Below are positions 55,089 through 64,000 of a DNA stretch of 64,000 bases, in pieces (within the stretch, counting starts at the first letter, position 1; the number at the start of each line of letters is the position of its first letter). The notes under the pieces were generated by a model. The model was given only the letters and a program-made list of their open reading frames with translations. It was not told the DNA's origin and did no database searches. The position numbers and the translations under genes were made by a program. The DNA is from Albidovulum denitrificans. GTDB taxonomy: Bacteria; Pseudomonadota; Alphaproteobacteria; Rhodobacterales; Rhodobacteraceae. The stretch lies in contig NZ_PVEP01000002.1 of NCBI RefSeq assembly GCF_002973535.1, positions 186,001-250,000 of the forward strand. Direction: 5' to 3'.

Positions 55089-55180
55089 GATTGCGGAACC
55101 GGCGCCGCGACAATTTGGCCGCGTGGCGCCGGGGGAACAGGCCCGGCCGCCGCGCCGCGCCCTTTGAAGGGGGAAAGAGG

Positions 55181-56785
55181 ATGAAGCTCCGCTCATCGGT
55201 CCAGACCGGGTCCGAGGCGTTCCGCGCCAACCGCGCGGCGCATGAGGCGATGCTGGCGCAGATCGCCGATGCCGCCGCCCTCGCCACCGCCGGGGGCGGG
55301 GAAAAGGCGCTGGCGCGTCACATCGCGCGCGGCAAGCTGCCACCGCGTGCGCGGGTCGCGGGCCTTCTCGACGCGGGCTCCCCCTTCCTTGAGGTGGGCG
55401 CAACCGCCGCACACGGGCTTTACGACGGCGCGGCGCCCTGCGCGGGCCTCATCGCCGGGATTGGCCTTGTCCACGGGCAGGAGGTCATGGTCGTCGCCAA
55501 CGACGCCACCGTGAAGGGCGGCACCTACTATCCGATGACGGTGAAGAAACACCTGCGCGCGCAGGAGATCGCCGAAGAAAACCGCCTGCCTTGCGTCTAT
55601 CTCGTCGATAGCGGTGGCGCCAACCTGCCCAATCAGGATGAGGTCTTCCCCGACCGCGACCATTTCGGCCGCATCTTCTTCAATCAGGCGCAGATGTCGG
55701 CCAAGGGCATCCCCCAGATCGCCGTCGTCATGGGCTCCTGCACCGCCGGGGGCGCCTATGTCCCCGCCATGTCCGATGTCTCGATCATCGTGAAGGAACA
55801 GGGGACGATCTTCCTCGCCGGTCCGCCCCTGGTCAAGGCCGCGACGGGTGAGGTCGTCAGCGCCGAGGATCTTGGCGGCGGCGATGTCCACACAAGGCTT
55901 TCGGGCGTGGCCGATTATCTGGCCGAGGATGATGCCCATGCCCTCGCGCTCGCCCGCCGCGCGGTGGGCAACCTCAACCGCCGCAAGCCCGAAACGGTCG
56001 CGTGGCAAAGCCCCGAAGACCCCGCCTATGACCCCGATGAGATCTTCGGCATCGTTCCGGGCGACCTGCGCACCCCCTATGACATCCGCGAGGTGATCGC
56101 CCGCATCGTCGATGGTTCGCGCTTTGACGAATTCAAGCCGCGCTTCGGCGAAACGCTGGTGACCGGCTTCGCCCATGTCAGGGGCTGCCCCGTCGGTATC
56201 GTCGCCAACAACGGCGTGCTCTTCAGCGAAAGCGCCATCAAGGGCGCGCATTTCGTCGAACTGTGCAGCCAGCGGCGCATCCCTCTGGTGTTTTTGCAAA
56301 ACATCACCGGCTTCATGGTCGGGCGGAAATACGAAAACGAAGGCATCGCCCGGCACGGCGCCAAGATGGTCACCGCCGTCGCCACGACCTCGGTGCCGAA
56401 GATCACCATGCTGGTCGGCGGATCGTTCGGCGCGGGGAATTACGGCATGGCCGGGCGCGCCTATTCGCCACGCTTCCTCTGGACCTGGCCCAATTCCCGC
56501 ATCTCGGTCATGGGCGGCGAACAGGCGGCAGGCGTGCTCGCGACCGTGAAACGCGACGGGATCGAAAGGGCAGGGGGGACGTGGACGCCCGAGGAAGAGG
56601 CGGAATTCAAGCGCCCCACGATCGAGATGTTTGAAGAACAGTCCCACCCCCTCTACGCCTCCGCCCGGCTCTGGGACGACGGCATCATCGACCCGAGGAA
56701 GACCCGCGACACCCTCGCCCTCTCCCTCTCCGCCGCGCTGAACGCGCCCATCGAGGACACGCGCTTCGGCGTGTTCAGGATGTGA
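55181..56785 (+). CDS. mccB: Methylcrotonyl-CoA carboxylase beta chain (carboxyltransferase)
   Basis: A 534-aa carboxyltransferase that moves the carboxyl group from biotin to 3-methylcrotonyl-CoA. The N-half crotonase fold has [29 protein letters not shown], typical of MccB and distinct from PccB. It continues with [20 protein letters not shown] and [19 protein letters not shown]. The C-half has [15 protein letters not shown] and [20 protein letters not shown]. The start at 55181 is preceded by GAAAGAGG. The gene begins the plus-strand leucine operon after ompW. Confidence 0.95.
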   Translation: MKLRSSVQTGSEAFRANRAAHEAMLAQIADAAALATAGGGEKALARHIARGKLPPRARVAGLLDAGSPFLEVGATAAHGLYDGAAPCAGLIAGIGLVHGQEVMVVANDATVKGGTYYPMTVKKHLRAQEIAEENRLPCVYLVDSGGANLPNQDEVFPDRDHFGRIFFNQAQMSAKGIPQIAVVMGSCTAGGAYVPAMSDVSIIVKEQGTIFLAGPPLVKAATGEVVSAEDLGGGDVHTRLSGVADYLAEDDAHALALARRAVGNLNRRKPETVAWQSPEDPAYDPDEIFGIVPGDLRTPYDIREVIARIVDGSRFDEFKPRFGETLVTGFAHVRGCPVGIVANNGVLFSESAIKGAHFVELCSQRRIPLVFLQNITGFMVGRKYENEGIARHGAKMVTAVATTSVPKITMLVGGSFGAGNYGMAGRAYSPRFLWTWPNSRISVMGGEQAAGVLATVKRDGIERAGGTWTPEEEAEFKRPTIEMFEEQSHPLYASARLWDDGIIDPRKTRDTLALSLSAALNAPIEDTRFGVFRM

Positions 56786-56789
56786 GGCG

Positions 56790-57242
56790 ATGCGCCGCCG
56801 CTCCCCCCTTGACCGGCTGCTGCGCGTGCTGATGGGCGCGTCCTTCGCGCTTGGCATCGGCCTGCCCGCGCTTTCCTTCGCCAACGGCACGCTGAAACCG
56901 CATGAGGGCTGCGCCGTGATCCTTGTCGTCGATGGCGACACGGTGAAGATGCTCTGCCCCGGTGAAGGGATCGTCACCGCCCGCCTCCTCGGCCTAGATA
57001 CGCCAGAGATCTTCTCCCCCGGCTGTCTCGGTGAGCTTGGCAAGGGCCTGATGGCCACCGCCCGGCTGAACGCGGCGCTTTTCTCCGCCGCCCATATCGC
57101 CGAAACGGGCGCAAAGACCGACCGCTACGGCCGCCGCCTCGTCACGCTCCGCCTCGACGGTGCCGATGTCGCGCCCGCGATGATCGCCGCCGGTCTCGCC
57201 CGGCCTTACGCAGGCGGCAGGCGCGAAGGCTGGTGCGCATGA
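56790..57242 (+). CDS. SNase-like (thermonuclease family) secreted protein within the mcc operon
   Basis: A 150-aa protein with an N-terminal hydrophobic segment (LRVLMGASFALGIGLPALSFA) that may be a signal peptide. A small staphylococcal-nuclease fold follows. Motif order is VVDGDTVKML (Ca-binding Asp), RLLGLDTPEIFSPGC and KTDRYGRRLVTLRLDGADV. The typical second Glu in the 'P-E' pair and a downstream Arg are present, so activity is possible. The four-base gap from mccB and the same direction make it part of the operon, though it has no obvious link to leucine. Confidence 0.85.
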   Translation: MRRRSPLDRLLRVLMGASFALGIGLPALSFANGTLKPHEGCAVILVVDGDTVKMLCPGEGIVTARLLGLDTPEIFSPGCLGELGKGLMATARLNAALFSAAHIAETGAKTDRYGRRLVTLRLDGADVAPAMIAAGLARPYAGGRREGWCA

Positions 57243-57254
57243 CGGCCCCTTCCA

Positions 57255-57340
57255 CTTCTTCGTTGCACAAATACTCCACGGGGTCGCCATTGAGTGCGCC
57301 ATTGGTTCAAGCACCAATGGCGACGGGGTGTGAAACCCCC
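57255..57340 (+). repeat. Structured dispersed repeat, copy D
   Basis: Core CTTCTTCGTTG, CA, CAAATACTCC starting 12 bp after the nuclease-like stop. The hairpin stem is TCGCCATTG (57284-57292) with CAATGGCGA (57315-57323). Compared with copy A, two base pairs have changed in both arms (G-C to C-G, T-A to G-C), preserving pairing. A second CCATTGG (57299-57305) can pair with the same CCAATGG (57314-57320). The copy lies inside the mcc operon. Confidence 0.78.
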
Positions 57341-57363
57341 GGCCTCGCCGAAAGGACAGTCCC

Positions 57364-59295
57364 ATGTTCCACAAGATCCTGATCGCCAACCGGGGCGAGA
57401 TCGCGGCCCGCGTGATCGACACCTGCCGCAAGCTGGGCGTGCGCACCGTCGCGGTCTATTCCGACGCCGACCGCGATGCCCGCCATGTCGCCCTGGCCGA
57501 TGAGGCGGTCCATATCGGCGGCCCCGCGCCCAAGGACAGCTACCTGCGCGGAGATGCCATCATTGCCGCCGCCAGGGCAACCGGCGCGCAGGCGATCCAT
57601 CCGGGCTATGGCTTCCTGTCCGAAAACCCCGATTTCGTCGATGCGGTGGAGGCGGCGGGCCTTGTCTTCATCGGCCCTTCGGCCAAGGCGATCCGCGCCA
57701 TGGGCCTCAAGGACGCCGCCAAGGCGCTGATGGAGCAGGCCGGCGTGCCGGTCGTGCCGGGCTATCACGGCGCCAATCAGGACCCTGAACATCTTGCGGG
57801 CGCGGCAGACACCATCGGCTACCCCGTCCTTATCAAGGCGGTGGCGGGCGGCGGCGGCAAGGGGATGCGGCTGGTGGAGCGGCCGCAGGACTTTGCCGAG
57901 CGCCTCGAGAGCGCGCGGTCCGAGGCACAGACGGCCTTCGGCAACCCCGCCGTGCTGATCGAGAAATTCGTGCAAAAGCCGCGCCATATCGAAGTGCAGG
58001 TCTTTGGCGACGGCACCAGCGCCGTCCATCTCTACGAACGCGACTGCTCGCTCCAGCGCCGCCACCAGAAGGTGATCGAGGAGGCCCCCGCGCCCGGCAT
58101 GACCGAAAAGATGCGCGCCGCGATGGGGCAGGCCGCCGTCCGCGCCGCCGAGGCCATCGGCTATAGCGGCGCGGGGACGATCGAGTTCATCGTCGATGCC
58201 TCCGACGGGCTGCGCGCCGACCGCTTCTGGTTCATGGAAATGAACACCCGGCTTCAGGTGGAACACCCGGTGACCGAGGCCGTCACCGGCGTCGATCTGG
58301 TCGAATGGCAGCTTCGCGTCGCCTCCGGTGAAAGCCTGCCCGCCCGGCAGGAGGACATTCCCCTGACCGGCCACGCCTTCGAGGCCCGGCTTTATGCGGA
58401 GGATGTTCCGGCAGGCTTCCTGCCCGCGACCGGCACGCTGTCGCATCTGAAATTCCCCGACGGCGCACGGGCCGAAACCGGCGTGCGCCCCGGCGACACG
58501 ATCAGCCCATGGTACGACCCGATGATCGCCAAGATCATTGTCCACGGCCCCACCCGCGCCATCGCGCTGACCCGGCTTGCCGCCGCGCTCGACGCGACCG
58601 AGGTGGCGGGGTCGGTGACGAACCTCGACTTCCTCGCCGCACTCGCCCGGCATGAAGGGTTTGCGGCGGGCGATGTCGATACCGGCCTGATCGCCCGCGA
58701 CCTCGACGCGCTGACCGAACCGCGCCCCGCCAGTGCCGCCGTCACCGCGCTCGCGGCGCTGGGGGCCGCCGGGCTGGGGCAGGGGGGCGCGGCGCTGGCG
58801 GGCTTTCACCTCTGGCAGCCGCTGGCCCGCGACGTCGGGCTGGCGGGGCATGAGGCAGTGGTCGAATTGCTTGGCCCCGGCGCCGCAAGGGTGACCGTCG
58901 ACGGGCAGACGGTGGACTGCCGCTTTGAAGGCGGGCGCTGGTGGATCGACGGGCGCCCGATGACCGACCGGATCATCCTCACCCAAGGCCATGTCAGCGT
59001 TTTCGGCCCCGGCGCGCATCATTTTGCGCTGACCGATCCCTTGGACCGCGATAGCGGCGTGGCGGGCGGCGGGCTGACGCTGTCGCCGATGCCGGGGCTG
59101 GTGAAGGCGGTCTTCGTCAGCGCCGGTCAGGCCGTCGCGGCAGGCGACCGGCTGGCGGTGCTTGAGGCGATGAAGATGGAACACACGCTGACCGCCGCCC
59201 GCGACGGCACGGTGGCCGAGGTGCTGGTGACCGCCGGTCAGCAGGTCGAGGCCGGCGCAGCGCTGGTCCGGCTTGAGGAGGAGGAGGAAGCATGA
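57364..59295 (+). CDS. mccA: Methylcrotonyl-CoA carboxylase alpha chain (biotin carboxylase + biotin carrier)
   Basis: A 643-aa protein. The biotin carboxylase domain starts MFHKILIANRGEIAARVIDTC. It has the ATP-grasp P-loop KAVAGGGGKGMRLVE near 158-172, EKFVQKPRHIEVQVFGDG, ERDCSLQRRHQKVIEE and FMEMNTRLQVEHPVTE. A linker follows. The C-terminal biotinyl domain has the biotinylation site VLEAMKMEHTL (Lys near 603). The 640-660 aa length matches MccA/AccA-type subunits. The next gene overlaps the stop (ATGA). Confidence 0.95.
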   Translation: MFHKILIANRGEIAARVIDTCRKLGVRTVAVYSDADRDARHVALADEAVHIGGPAPKDSYLRGDAIIAAARATGAQAIHPGYGFLSENPDFVDAVEAAGLVFIGPSAKAIRAMGLKDAAKALMEQAGVPVVPGYHGANQDPEHLAGAADTIGYPVLIKAVAGGGGKGMRLVERPQDFAERLESARSEAQTAFGNPAVLIEKFVQKPRHIEVQVFGDGTSAVHLYERDCSLQRRHQKVIEEAPAPGMTEKMRAAMGQAAVRAAEAIGYSGAGTIEFIVDASDGLRADRFWFMEMNTRLQVEHPVTEAVTGVDLVEWQLRVASGESLPARQEDIPLTGHAFEARLYAEDVPAGFLPATGTLSHLKFPDGARAETGVRPGDTISPWYDPMIAKIIVHGPTRAIALTRLAAALDATEVAGSVTNLDFLAALARHEGFAAGDVDTGLIARDLDALTEPRPASAAVTALAALGAAGLGQGGAALAGFHLWQPLARDVGLAGHEAVVELLGPGAARVTVDGQTVDCRFEGGRWWIDGRPMTDRIILTQGHVSVFGPGAHHFALTDPLDRDSGVAGGGLTLSPMPGLVKAVFVSAGQAVAAGDRLAVLEAMKMEHTLTAARDGTVAEVLVTAGQQVEAGAALVRLEEEEEA

Positions 59296-59948
59296 TCCGC
59301 CTGCACCACTGCCACCAGACGCGCTCCATGCGCTCGCTCTGGCTTCTGAACGAACTCGGGGTTCGCTTCGATCTGGTCGTCCATCCGTTCGACAAGTCGC
59401 TCCGCGCGCTCGACTACCTTGCGCTGAACCCCGCGGGCCGGGTTCCGGCGCTGGAAATCGACGGGCGCGTGATCTGGGAAAGCGGGGCGATCACCGAATA
59501 TCTCTGCGAGCGTTTTCCCGAGGCCGGGCTTGGCCGCGCGCCGGGGGATGAGGAGCGCGCCGACTGGCTGATCTGGGTCCATTTTGCCGAAACCATCAGC
59601 CAGCACACCGCGGCGCTGACCCAGCAGCATATCGCGCTTTACGACGATACGATGCGCAGCCCCACCGTCATGCGGATCGAGGCGAAGCGGCTGGAAAAAT
59701 GCTACGGTGCGCTGGAACGGCGGCTGGTCGGGCGCGATCATCTCCTCGACGGCGGCTTTTCGGCGGCCGATATCGGCATCGGGCAGGCGCTTTACATGGC
59801 GCGCCACTTTGCCCGGACCGAAGATTTCCCGGCGCTGGCCGCGTGGTATGCCCGTGTGACGGCGCGCAAGGGGTTCCGCAACGCGCTGCCGCCGAAATCG
59901 GCCGACCTGCTTTATAAACGCGACTTCTACGAGGCATGGGATGGCTGA
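59292..59948 (+). CDS. Glutathione S-transferase family protein
   Basis: A 218-aa GST. The thioredoxin-like N-domain (IRLHHCHQTRSMRSLWLLNELGVRFDLVVH) is followed by the glutathione-contacting NPAGRVPALEIDGRVIWESGAITEYL, with the conserved cis-Pro and Glu-Ser pair. A helical C-domain follows, with DGGFSAADIGIGQALYMARHF. The Ser at the start of helix 1 could be the catalytic residue. The ATG overlaps the mccA stop, so it belongs to the leucine operon; a role in detoxifying a reactive CoA-ester or aldehyde is possible but unproven. It overlaps hmgL by 8 bp. Confidence 0.9.
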   Translation: MIRLHHCHQTRSMRSLWLLNELGVRFDLVVHPFDKSLRALDYLALNPAGRVPALEIDGRVIWESGAITEYLCERFPEAGLGRAPGDEERADWLIWVHFAETISQHTAALTQQHIALYDDTMRSPTVMRIEAKRLEKCYGALERRLVGRDHLLDGGFSAADIGIGQALYMARHFARTEDFPALAAWYARVTARKGFRNALPPKSADLLYKRDFYEAWDG

Positions 59949-60792
59949 ATTCGTCGAAATCGTTGAAATGGGTCCGCGTGACGGGCTTCAGAACGAAAAG
60001 CGCATCATCCCGACGGCGGAAAAGATCGCGCTGGTCGACCTGCTCAGCCGCGCAGGCTTTCGCGGGATCGAGGTGGCAAGCTTCGTCTCCCCCAAATGGG
60101 TGCCGCAGATGGCCGACAGCGCCGAGGTGCTGGCCGGCATCGCCCGCGCGCCGGGGGTGCGCTACGCCGCGCTGACGCCCAACATGAAGGGCTATGAAGG
60201 CGCGCGCGCCGCGAAAGCCGATGAGGTGGCGATCTTCGCCTCGGCCTCGGAGGGGTTTTCCAAGGCCAACCTCAACGCGACCATCGCCGAAAGCCTCGAC
60301 CGTTTCCGCCCGGTGGCGGAGGCGGCGCAGGCCGATGGCATCCCGGTCCGGGGCTATGTCTCGGTCGTGACCGATTGCCCCTATGACGGCCCGGTGGCAC
60401 CCGGTGCCGTCGCCCGCGTCACGGCGGCGCTGCGCGATATGGGCTGCCATGAGGTCAGCCTTGGCGACACGATCGGGCAGGGGCGGCCGGAAACGGTGGA
60501 TAAGATGCTGACGGCGGTGCTGGGGGAGATGCCCGCCGAAAGGCTCGCCGGTCACTATCACGACACCGCCGGGCGGGCGCTTGCGAATATCGAGGCCTCG
60601 CTCGCGCGTGGTCTTCGCGTCTTCGACGCCGCCGTGGGCGGGCTGGGCGGTTGCCCCTATGCGCCCGGCGCGAAAGGCAATGTCGCGACCGAGGCGGTGG
60701 CAGGGCGGCTGGCGGAACTGGGCTATGACACCGGGCTGGATGCCGCGCTTCTGGCAGAGGCGGCGGCACTGGCACGCGCGATGAGGGGATGA
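59941..60792 (+). CDS. hmgL: Hydroxymethylglutaryl-CoA lyase
   Basis: A 283-aa TIM-barrel lyase that splits HMG-CoA to acetoacetate and acetyl-CoA, the last leucine-specific step. Landmarks are VEMGPRDGLQNEKRIIPTAEK (Arg/Asp at the metal site), GFRGIEVASFVSPKWVPQMAD, DTIGQGRPETVDKML, AGHYHDTAGRALANIEASL (metal His) and the HMGL signature GLGGCPYAPGAKGNVATE (Cys near 240). The gene overlaps the GST and the following hydratase, forming a tightly coupled series. mvaB is a common synonym. Confidence 0.95.
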   Translation: MAEFVEIVEMGPRDGLQNEKRIIPTAEKIALVDLLSRAGFRGIEVASFVSPKWVPQMADSAEVLAGIARAPGVRYAALTPNMKGYEGARAAKADEVAIFASASEGFSKANLNATIAESLDRFRPVAEAAQADGIPVRGYVSVVTDCPYDGPVAPGAVARVTAALRDMGCHEVSLGDTIGQGRPETVDKMLTAVLGEMPAERLAGHYHDTAGRALANIEASLARGLRVFDAAVGGLGGCPYAPGAKGNVATEAVAGRLAELGYDTGLDAALLAEAAALARAMRG

Positions 60793-61577
60793 CGATGTAC
60801 GAAACGATCCGCACGGACTGTGACGGGCGCGGGGTGGCAGTGCTGACCCTGAACCGGCCGGAAAAGCACAACGCGCTGTCCTCGGCCATGATCGGGGAAC
60901 TGACCGAGGCCGCCGGGCGGCTTGGCCGCGATCCGGCGGTGCGCGTCGTCGTCCTGACCGGCGCGGGGGAAAGCTTTTGCGCGGGCGGCGATCTTGGCTG
61001 GATGAAGGAACAGATGGCGGCGGACGGGCCGACGCGGGCGCGCGAGGCGAAGAAACTCGCGCTGATGCTGAACGCGCTGAACCTGATGCCAAAGCCCCTG
61101 ATCGGGCGGGTGCAGGGCAACGCCTTTGGCGGCGGTATCGGCATGATGTCGGTCTGCGACGTGGCCATCGGCGCCGCCACGGCGCGCTTTGGCCTGACGG
61201 AAACGAAGCTGGGACTGATCCCGGCCACCATCGGCCCTTATGTCCTTGCCCGGATGGGCGAGGCGATGGCGCGGCGCGTCTTCATGTCGGCCCGGCTTTT
61301 CGGCGCGGATGAGGCGGTGACACTGGGCCTTCTGGCCCGTGCCGTGGACCCGCAGGCACTTGACGCGGCGGTCGAGGCAGAGGTCACGCCCTATCTGTCC
61401 TGCGCCCCCGGCGCGGTGGCCGAGGCCAAGGCCCTGACGCGCAGATTCGGCCCCCCCATCGACGACGCCGCCATCGCCGGAAGCATCGAGGCGCTTGTGC
61501 GCCGCTGGGAAAGCGCCGAGGCCGGCGAAGGGATCGCGGCCTTTTTCGAACGCCGCAAACCCGGCTGGTCCGCCTGA
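60789..61577 (+). CDS. Enoyl-CoA hydratase/isomerase, probable 3-methylglutaconyl-CoA hydratase
   Basis: A 262-aa crotonase-family enzyme. The oxyanion-hole motifs are LTGAGESFCAGGDLGWMKEQ near 55-75 and GNAFGGGIGMMSVCDVAIGA near 110-130. 'GRVQGNAFGGGIG' and the 'LTETKLGLIPATIGPYVLARMGE' helix fit the LiuC/methylglutaconyl-CoA hydratase group. In the pathway it forms HMG-CoA. The position right after hmgL with an ATGA overlap supports the call. The 210-bp region up to nuoA is the only other non-coding stretch of this part; a candidate promoter for nuo lies in it. Confidence 0.88.
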   Translation: MTMYETIRTDCDGRGVAVLTLNRPEKHNALSSAMIGELTEAAGRLGRDPAVRVVVLTGAGESFCAGGDLGWMKEQMAADGPTRAREAKKLALMLNALNLMPKPLIGRVQGNAFGGGIGMMSVCDVAIGAATARFGLTETKLGLIPATIGPYVLARMGEAMARRVFMSARLFGADEAVTLGLLARAVDPQALDAAVEAEVTPYLSCAPGAVAEAKALTRRFGPPIDDAAIAGSIEALVRRWESAEAGEGIAAFFERRKPGWSA

Positions 61578-61702
61578 TCCCGCGGGCCGCGCGAATGCTG
61601 CGCCATGGCATCGGCCGTTACCGACGAAATCCGTAGGGTTTTCCGCCCCCTTCGCCCTGTCGTTTCCGCGCCGCAGCACGGCGCTTTCCGTGCCGCCTTC
61701 GG

Positions 61703-61731
61703 TTGACCATGCCGGGGGCGCGGAGTAAACG
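61703..61731 (+). promoter_or_regulatory. Candidate sigma-70-type promoter for nuo
   Basis: TTGACC (61703-61708) is followed, after 17 bp, by TAAACG (61726-61731). The -35 is good; the -10 matches only partly. It lies 56 bp before the nuoA start codon in a 210-bp spacer that holds nothing else I can support. Confidence 0.35.
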
Positions 61732-61787
61732 AACGGAAGCCACATGAGTGCGCCGGCCGGTTCGGCGTGACACGAAGGAGCCGATCC

Positions 61788-62677
<890 letters not shown>

Positions 62678-62688
62678 GGAGGGAAGAG

Positions 62689-63297
62689 ATGTCCGAAGCC
62701 CTGAATGAGCTTGCCGCCCATATCGAGCTGAAGCGCCCGAATGACGTGGTCGCGACCGAGATCGCCTTTGGTGAGCTGAACGTCACCGTGACGCTGGCCG
62801 GTCTTGTCGATTTTGTCGAATTCCTGCGCGTCGACAACAATTGCCGCTTCTCGACGCTGGTCGACATCACGGGTGTCGATCACCCGCAGCGCCCGGCGCG
62901 CTTTGATGTCGTCTATCACTTCCTGTCGATGTACCAGAACGCCCGCATCCGGGTGAAGGTCGCTGTGCGGGAAGAGGATTTCGTGCCTTCGATCATCGAG
63001 GTCCACCCCTCGGCCAACTGGTTCGAGCGGGAGGTCTACGACATGTTCGGGATCATCTTCTCCGGCCATCCGGACCTGCGCCGCATCCTGACCGATTACG
63101 GCTTCCGCGGCCATCCCTTGCGCAAGGATTTCCCGACCACGGGCTATACCGAGGTGCGCTATGACGAGGCGCTGAAGCGCGTCGTCTATGAGCCGGTGCA
63201 ACTGACGCAGGAATACCGCCAGTTCGACTTCCTGTCGCCCTGGGAAGGCGCGAAATACATCCTTCCCGGCGATGAGAAGCAGGGGGCGAAGCAGTAA
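62689..63297 (+). CDS. nuoC: NADH-quinone oxidoreductase subunit C
   Basis: A 202-aa 30-kDa subunit. Signatures are [28 protein letters not shown], the family motif [39 protein letters not shown] and the C-terminal [13 protein letters not shown]. It is not fused to NuoD, as in alphaproteobacteria generally. It normally is followed by nuoD; here an unrelated gene follows directly, its ATG overlapping the stop (TAATG). Confidence 0.96.
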   Translation: MSEALNELAAHIELKRPNDVVATEIAFGELNVTVTLAGLVDFVEFLRVDNNCRFSTLVDITGVDHPQRPARFDVVYHFLSMYQNARIRVKVAVREEDFVPSIIEVHPSANWFEREVYDMFGIIFSGHPDLRRILTDYGFRGHPLRKDFPTTGYTEVRYDEALKRVVYEPVQLTQEYRQFDFLSPWEGAKYILPGDEKQGAKQ

Positions 63298-64000
63298 TGG
63301 CGCAACCGGTGCTGATGTTCGGGGTGGGGGCGGCGAAGTCGGGGACTTCGTGGCTTTACCGTTACCTCGCGAAGCACCCGGACTGCCGCCTGCGCACCAT
63401 CAAGGAATTGCACTTCTTCGACGCGCGCGACCTTGGCAACCGCGACTGGTACCTGCGCGACCTGGCCCGCAAGGCCGTCTCGCTGGAACGCCGGATCGCC
63501 GCGCGGGACGATGCCGCCCCGGTCGAGGATATCGTGCGGCTGGCCGACCTGCGGCTTTACGCCCATGTGCTTGAGAAGGGCGAGACCGAGGGCTACCTCG
63601 CCTTCCTGATGGAAGAGCGCGAGGAAGAGCGGGTGGTGGGCGACATCACGCCCGGCTATGCGCTTCTGTCCGAAGAGACGCTGCGCGAGATGGCCGGGCT
63701 GTCGGACGACGTGCGCTTCGTCTATGTCATGCGCGACCCGGTCGAACGGCTCTGGAGCCATGTGCGCATGGTGGCGCGCCGCCGCGCGCGGGGCGATCTG
63801 CGCCGTCAGGCGGGGCGTATCCTCGACAAGGTGCTGATCGGCGGCGAGACGCATATCAGCGAACGGGGCGACTATTCCGCGACGGTTGAGCGGCTGAAGG
63901 CCGCGGTCCCGGCGGAACGGCTGTTCCTTTGCACCAGCGAAGACCTGATGACGCAACCGATGCTTGACCGGCTTTGCGCCTTTCTCGGCATCGCGCCGCG
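63297..64000 (+). CDS. Sulfotransferase-family protein, 3' truncated by window end
   Basis: The first 234 residues of a sulfotransferase. The 5'-phosphosulfate loop of PAPS is GAAKSGTSWLYRYL (Lys14, Ser15, Gly16, Thr17). The 3'-phosphate binding segment is FVYVMRDPVERLWSHVRM near residue 142-158 (Arg and Ser). A conserved KELHFFDARD motif near residue 40 is typical of bacterial and Golgi-type sulfotransferases. It transfers sulfate from PAPS to an unknown acceptor. The ATG overlaps the nuoC stop, so it is translationally coupled to nuoC, inside the nuo operon. The C-terminus lies beyond the window. Confidence 0.88.
   Translation, partial: MAQPVLMFGVGAAKSGTSWLYRYLAKHPDCRLRTIKELHFFDARDLGNRDWYLRDLARKAVSLERRIAARDDAAPVEDIVRLADLRLYAHVLEKGETEGYLAFLMEEREEERVVGDITPGYALLSEETLREMAGLSDDVRFVYVMRDPVERLWSHVRMVARRRARGDLRRQAGRILDKVLIGGETHISERGDYSATVERLKAAVPAERLFLCTSEDLMTQPMLDRLCAFLGIAP

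Overview
This is a chromosomal window from a GC-rich alphaproteobacterium. Gene content points to a Rhodobacteraceae-like organism (Rhodobacter/Paracoccus/Roseobacter relatives). The clues are a divergent putA/Lrp-type putR pair, an LdtR/PetP-like MarR regulator, a liu/mcc leucine-catabolism operon, a pot-type polyamine transporter next to PuuB-like oxidases, FNR-type boxes, and a nuo operon with a non-nuo gene inside it. Assignment below family level is not possible from this sequence alone. I see no insertion sequence, prophage, CRISPR array, rRNA operon or replication origin.

Layout. 1-4.3 kb: start of a rhomboid protease, putA, the divergent putR, and tRNA-Leu(UAA). 4.3-5.3 kb: a small AT-richer islet with one unrecognised membrane-anchored gene, translationally coupled to the end of parE. 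5.3-17.2 kb: parE, a methyltransferase, a small DMT transporter, ppk2, a GNAT, a MATE pump, an SQR-like flavoprotein behind a SqrR/BigR-type operator, an aspartate aminotransferase, an XRE regulator with sdhE, a MarR regulator, and a lytic transglycosylase lipoprotein. 17.4-30 kb: pepN, malate synthase G with an overlapping GNAT, a PuuD-like amidohydrolase, the kynU-kynA tryptophan-degradation pair, and pntAB.

30-44 kb is an amine/polyamine region: a DUF3422 protein, three DAO-type flavoprotein oxidases, an omega-aminotransferase, a GntR/FCD regulator with three TGATCA-centred palindromes around it, potF-potA-potH-potI, an M20 amidohydrolase and a class I glutamine amidotransferase. It resembles the gamma-glutamyl-putrescine (Puu) route, but no PuuA or PuuC is present in the window. 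44-52.5 kb is mostly housekeeping: moaA, an AlkD-like repair protein, glmS-glmU, gph, a DegT-family aminotransferase. 53-61.6 kb holds leucine/isovalerate catabolism (ivd, mccB, mccA, hmgL, methylglutaconyl-CoA hydratase), with ompW, a nuclease-like gene and a glutathione transferase interspersed. 61.8-64 kb is the start of complex I (nuoA, nuoB, nuoC) followed by a sulfotransferase running off the end.

The least expected signals are non-coding. One repeat family has four copies sharing a 23-nt core; two of these copies also share a longer hairpin with compensatory base changes and two competing pairings. A second repeat of about 92 bp occurs in two inverted copies. Several well-formed palindromic operators sit in promoter positions.
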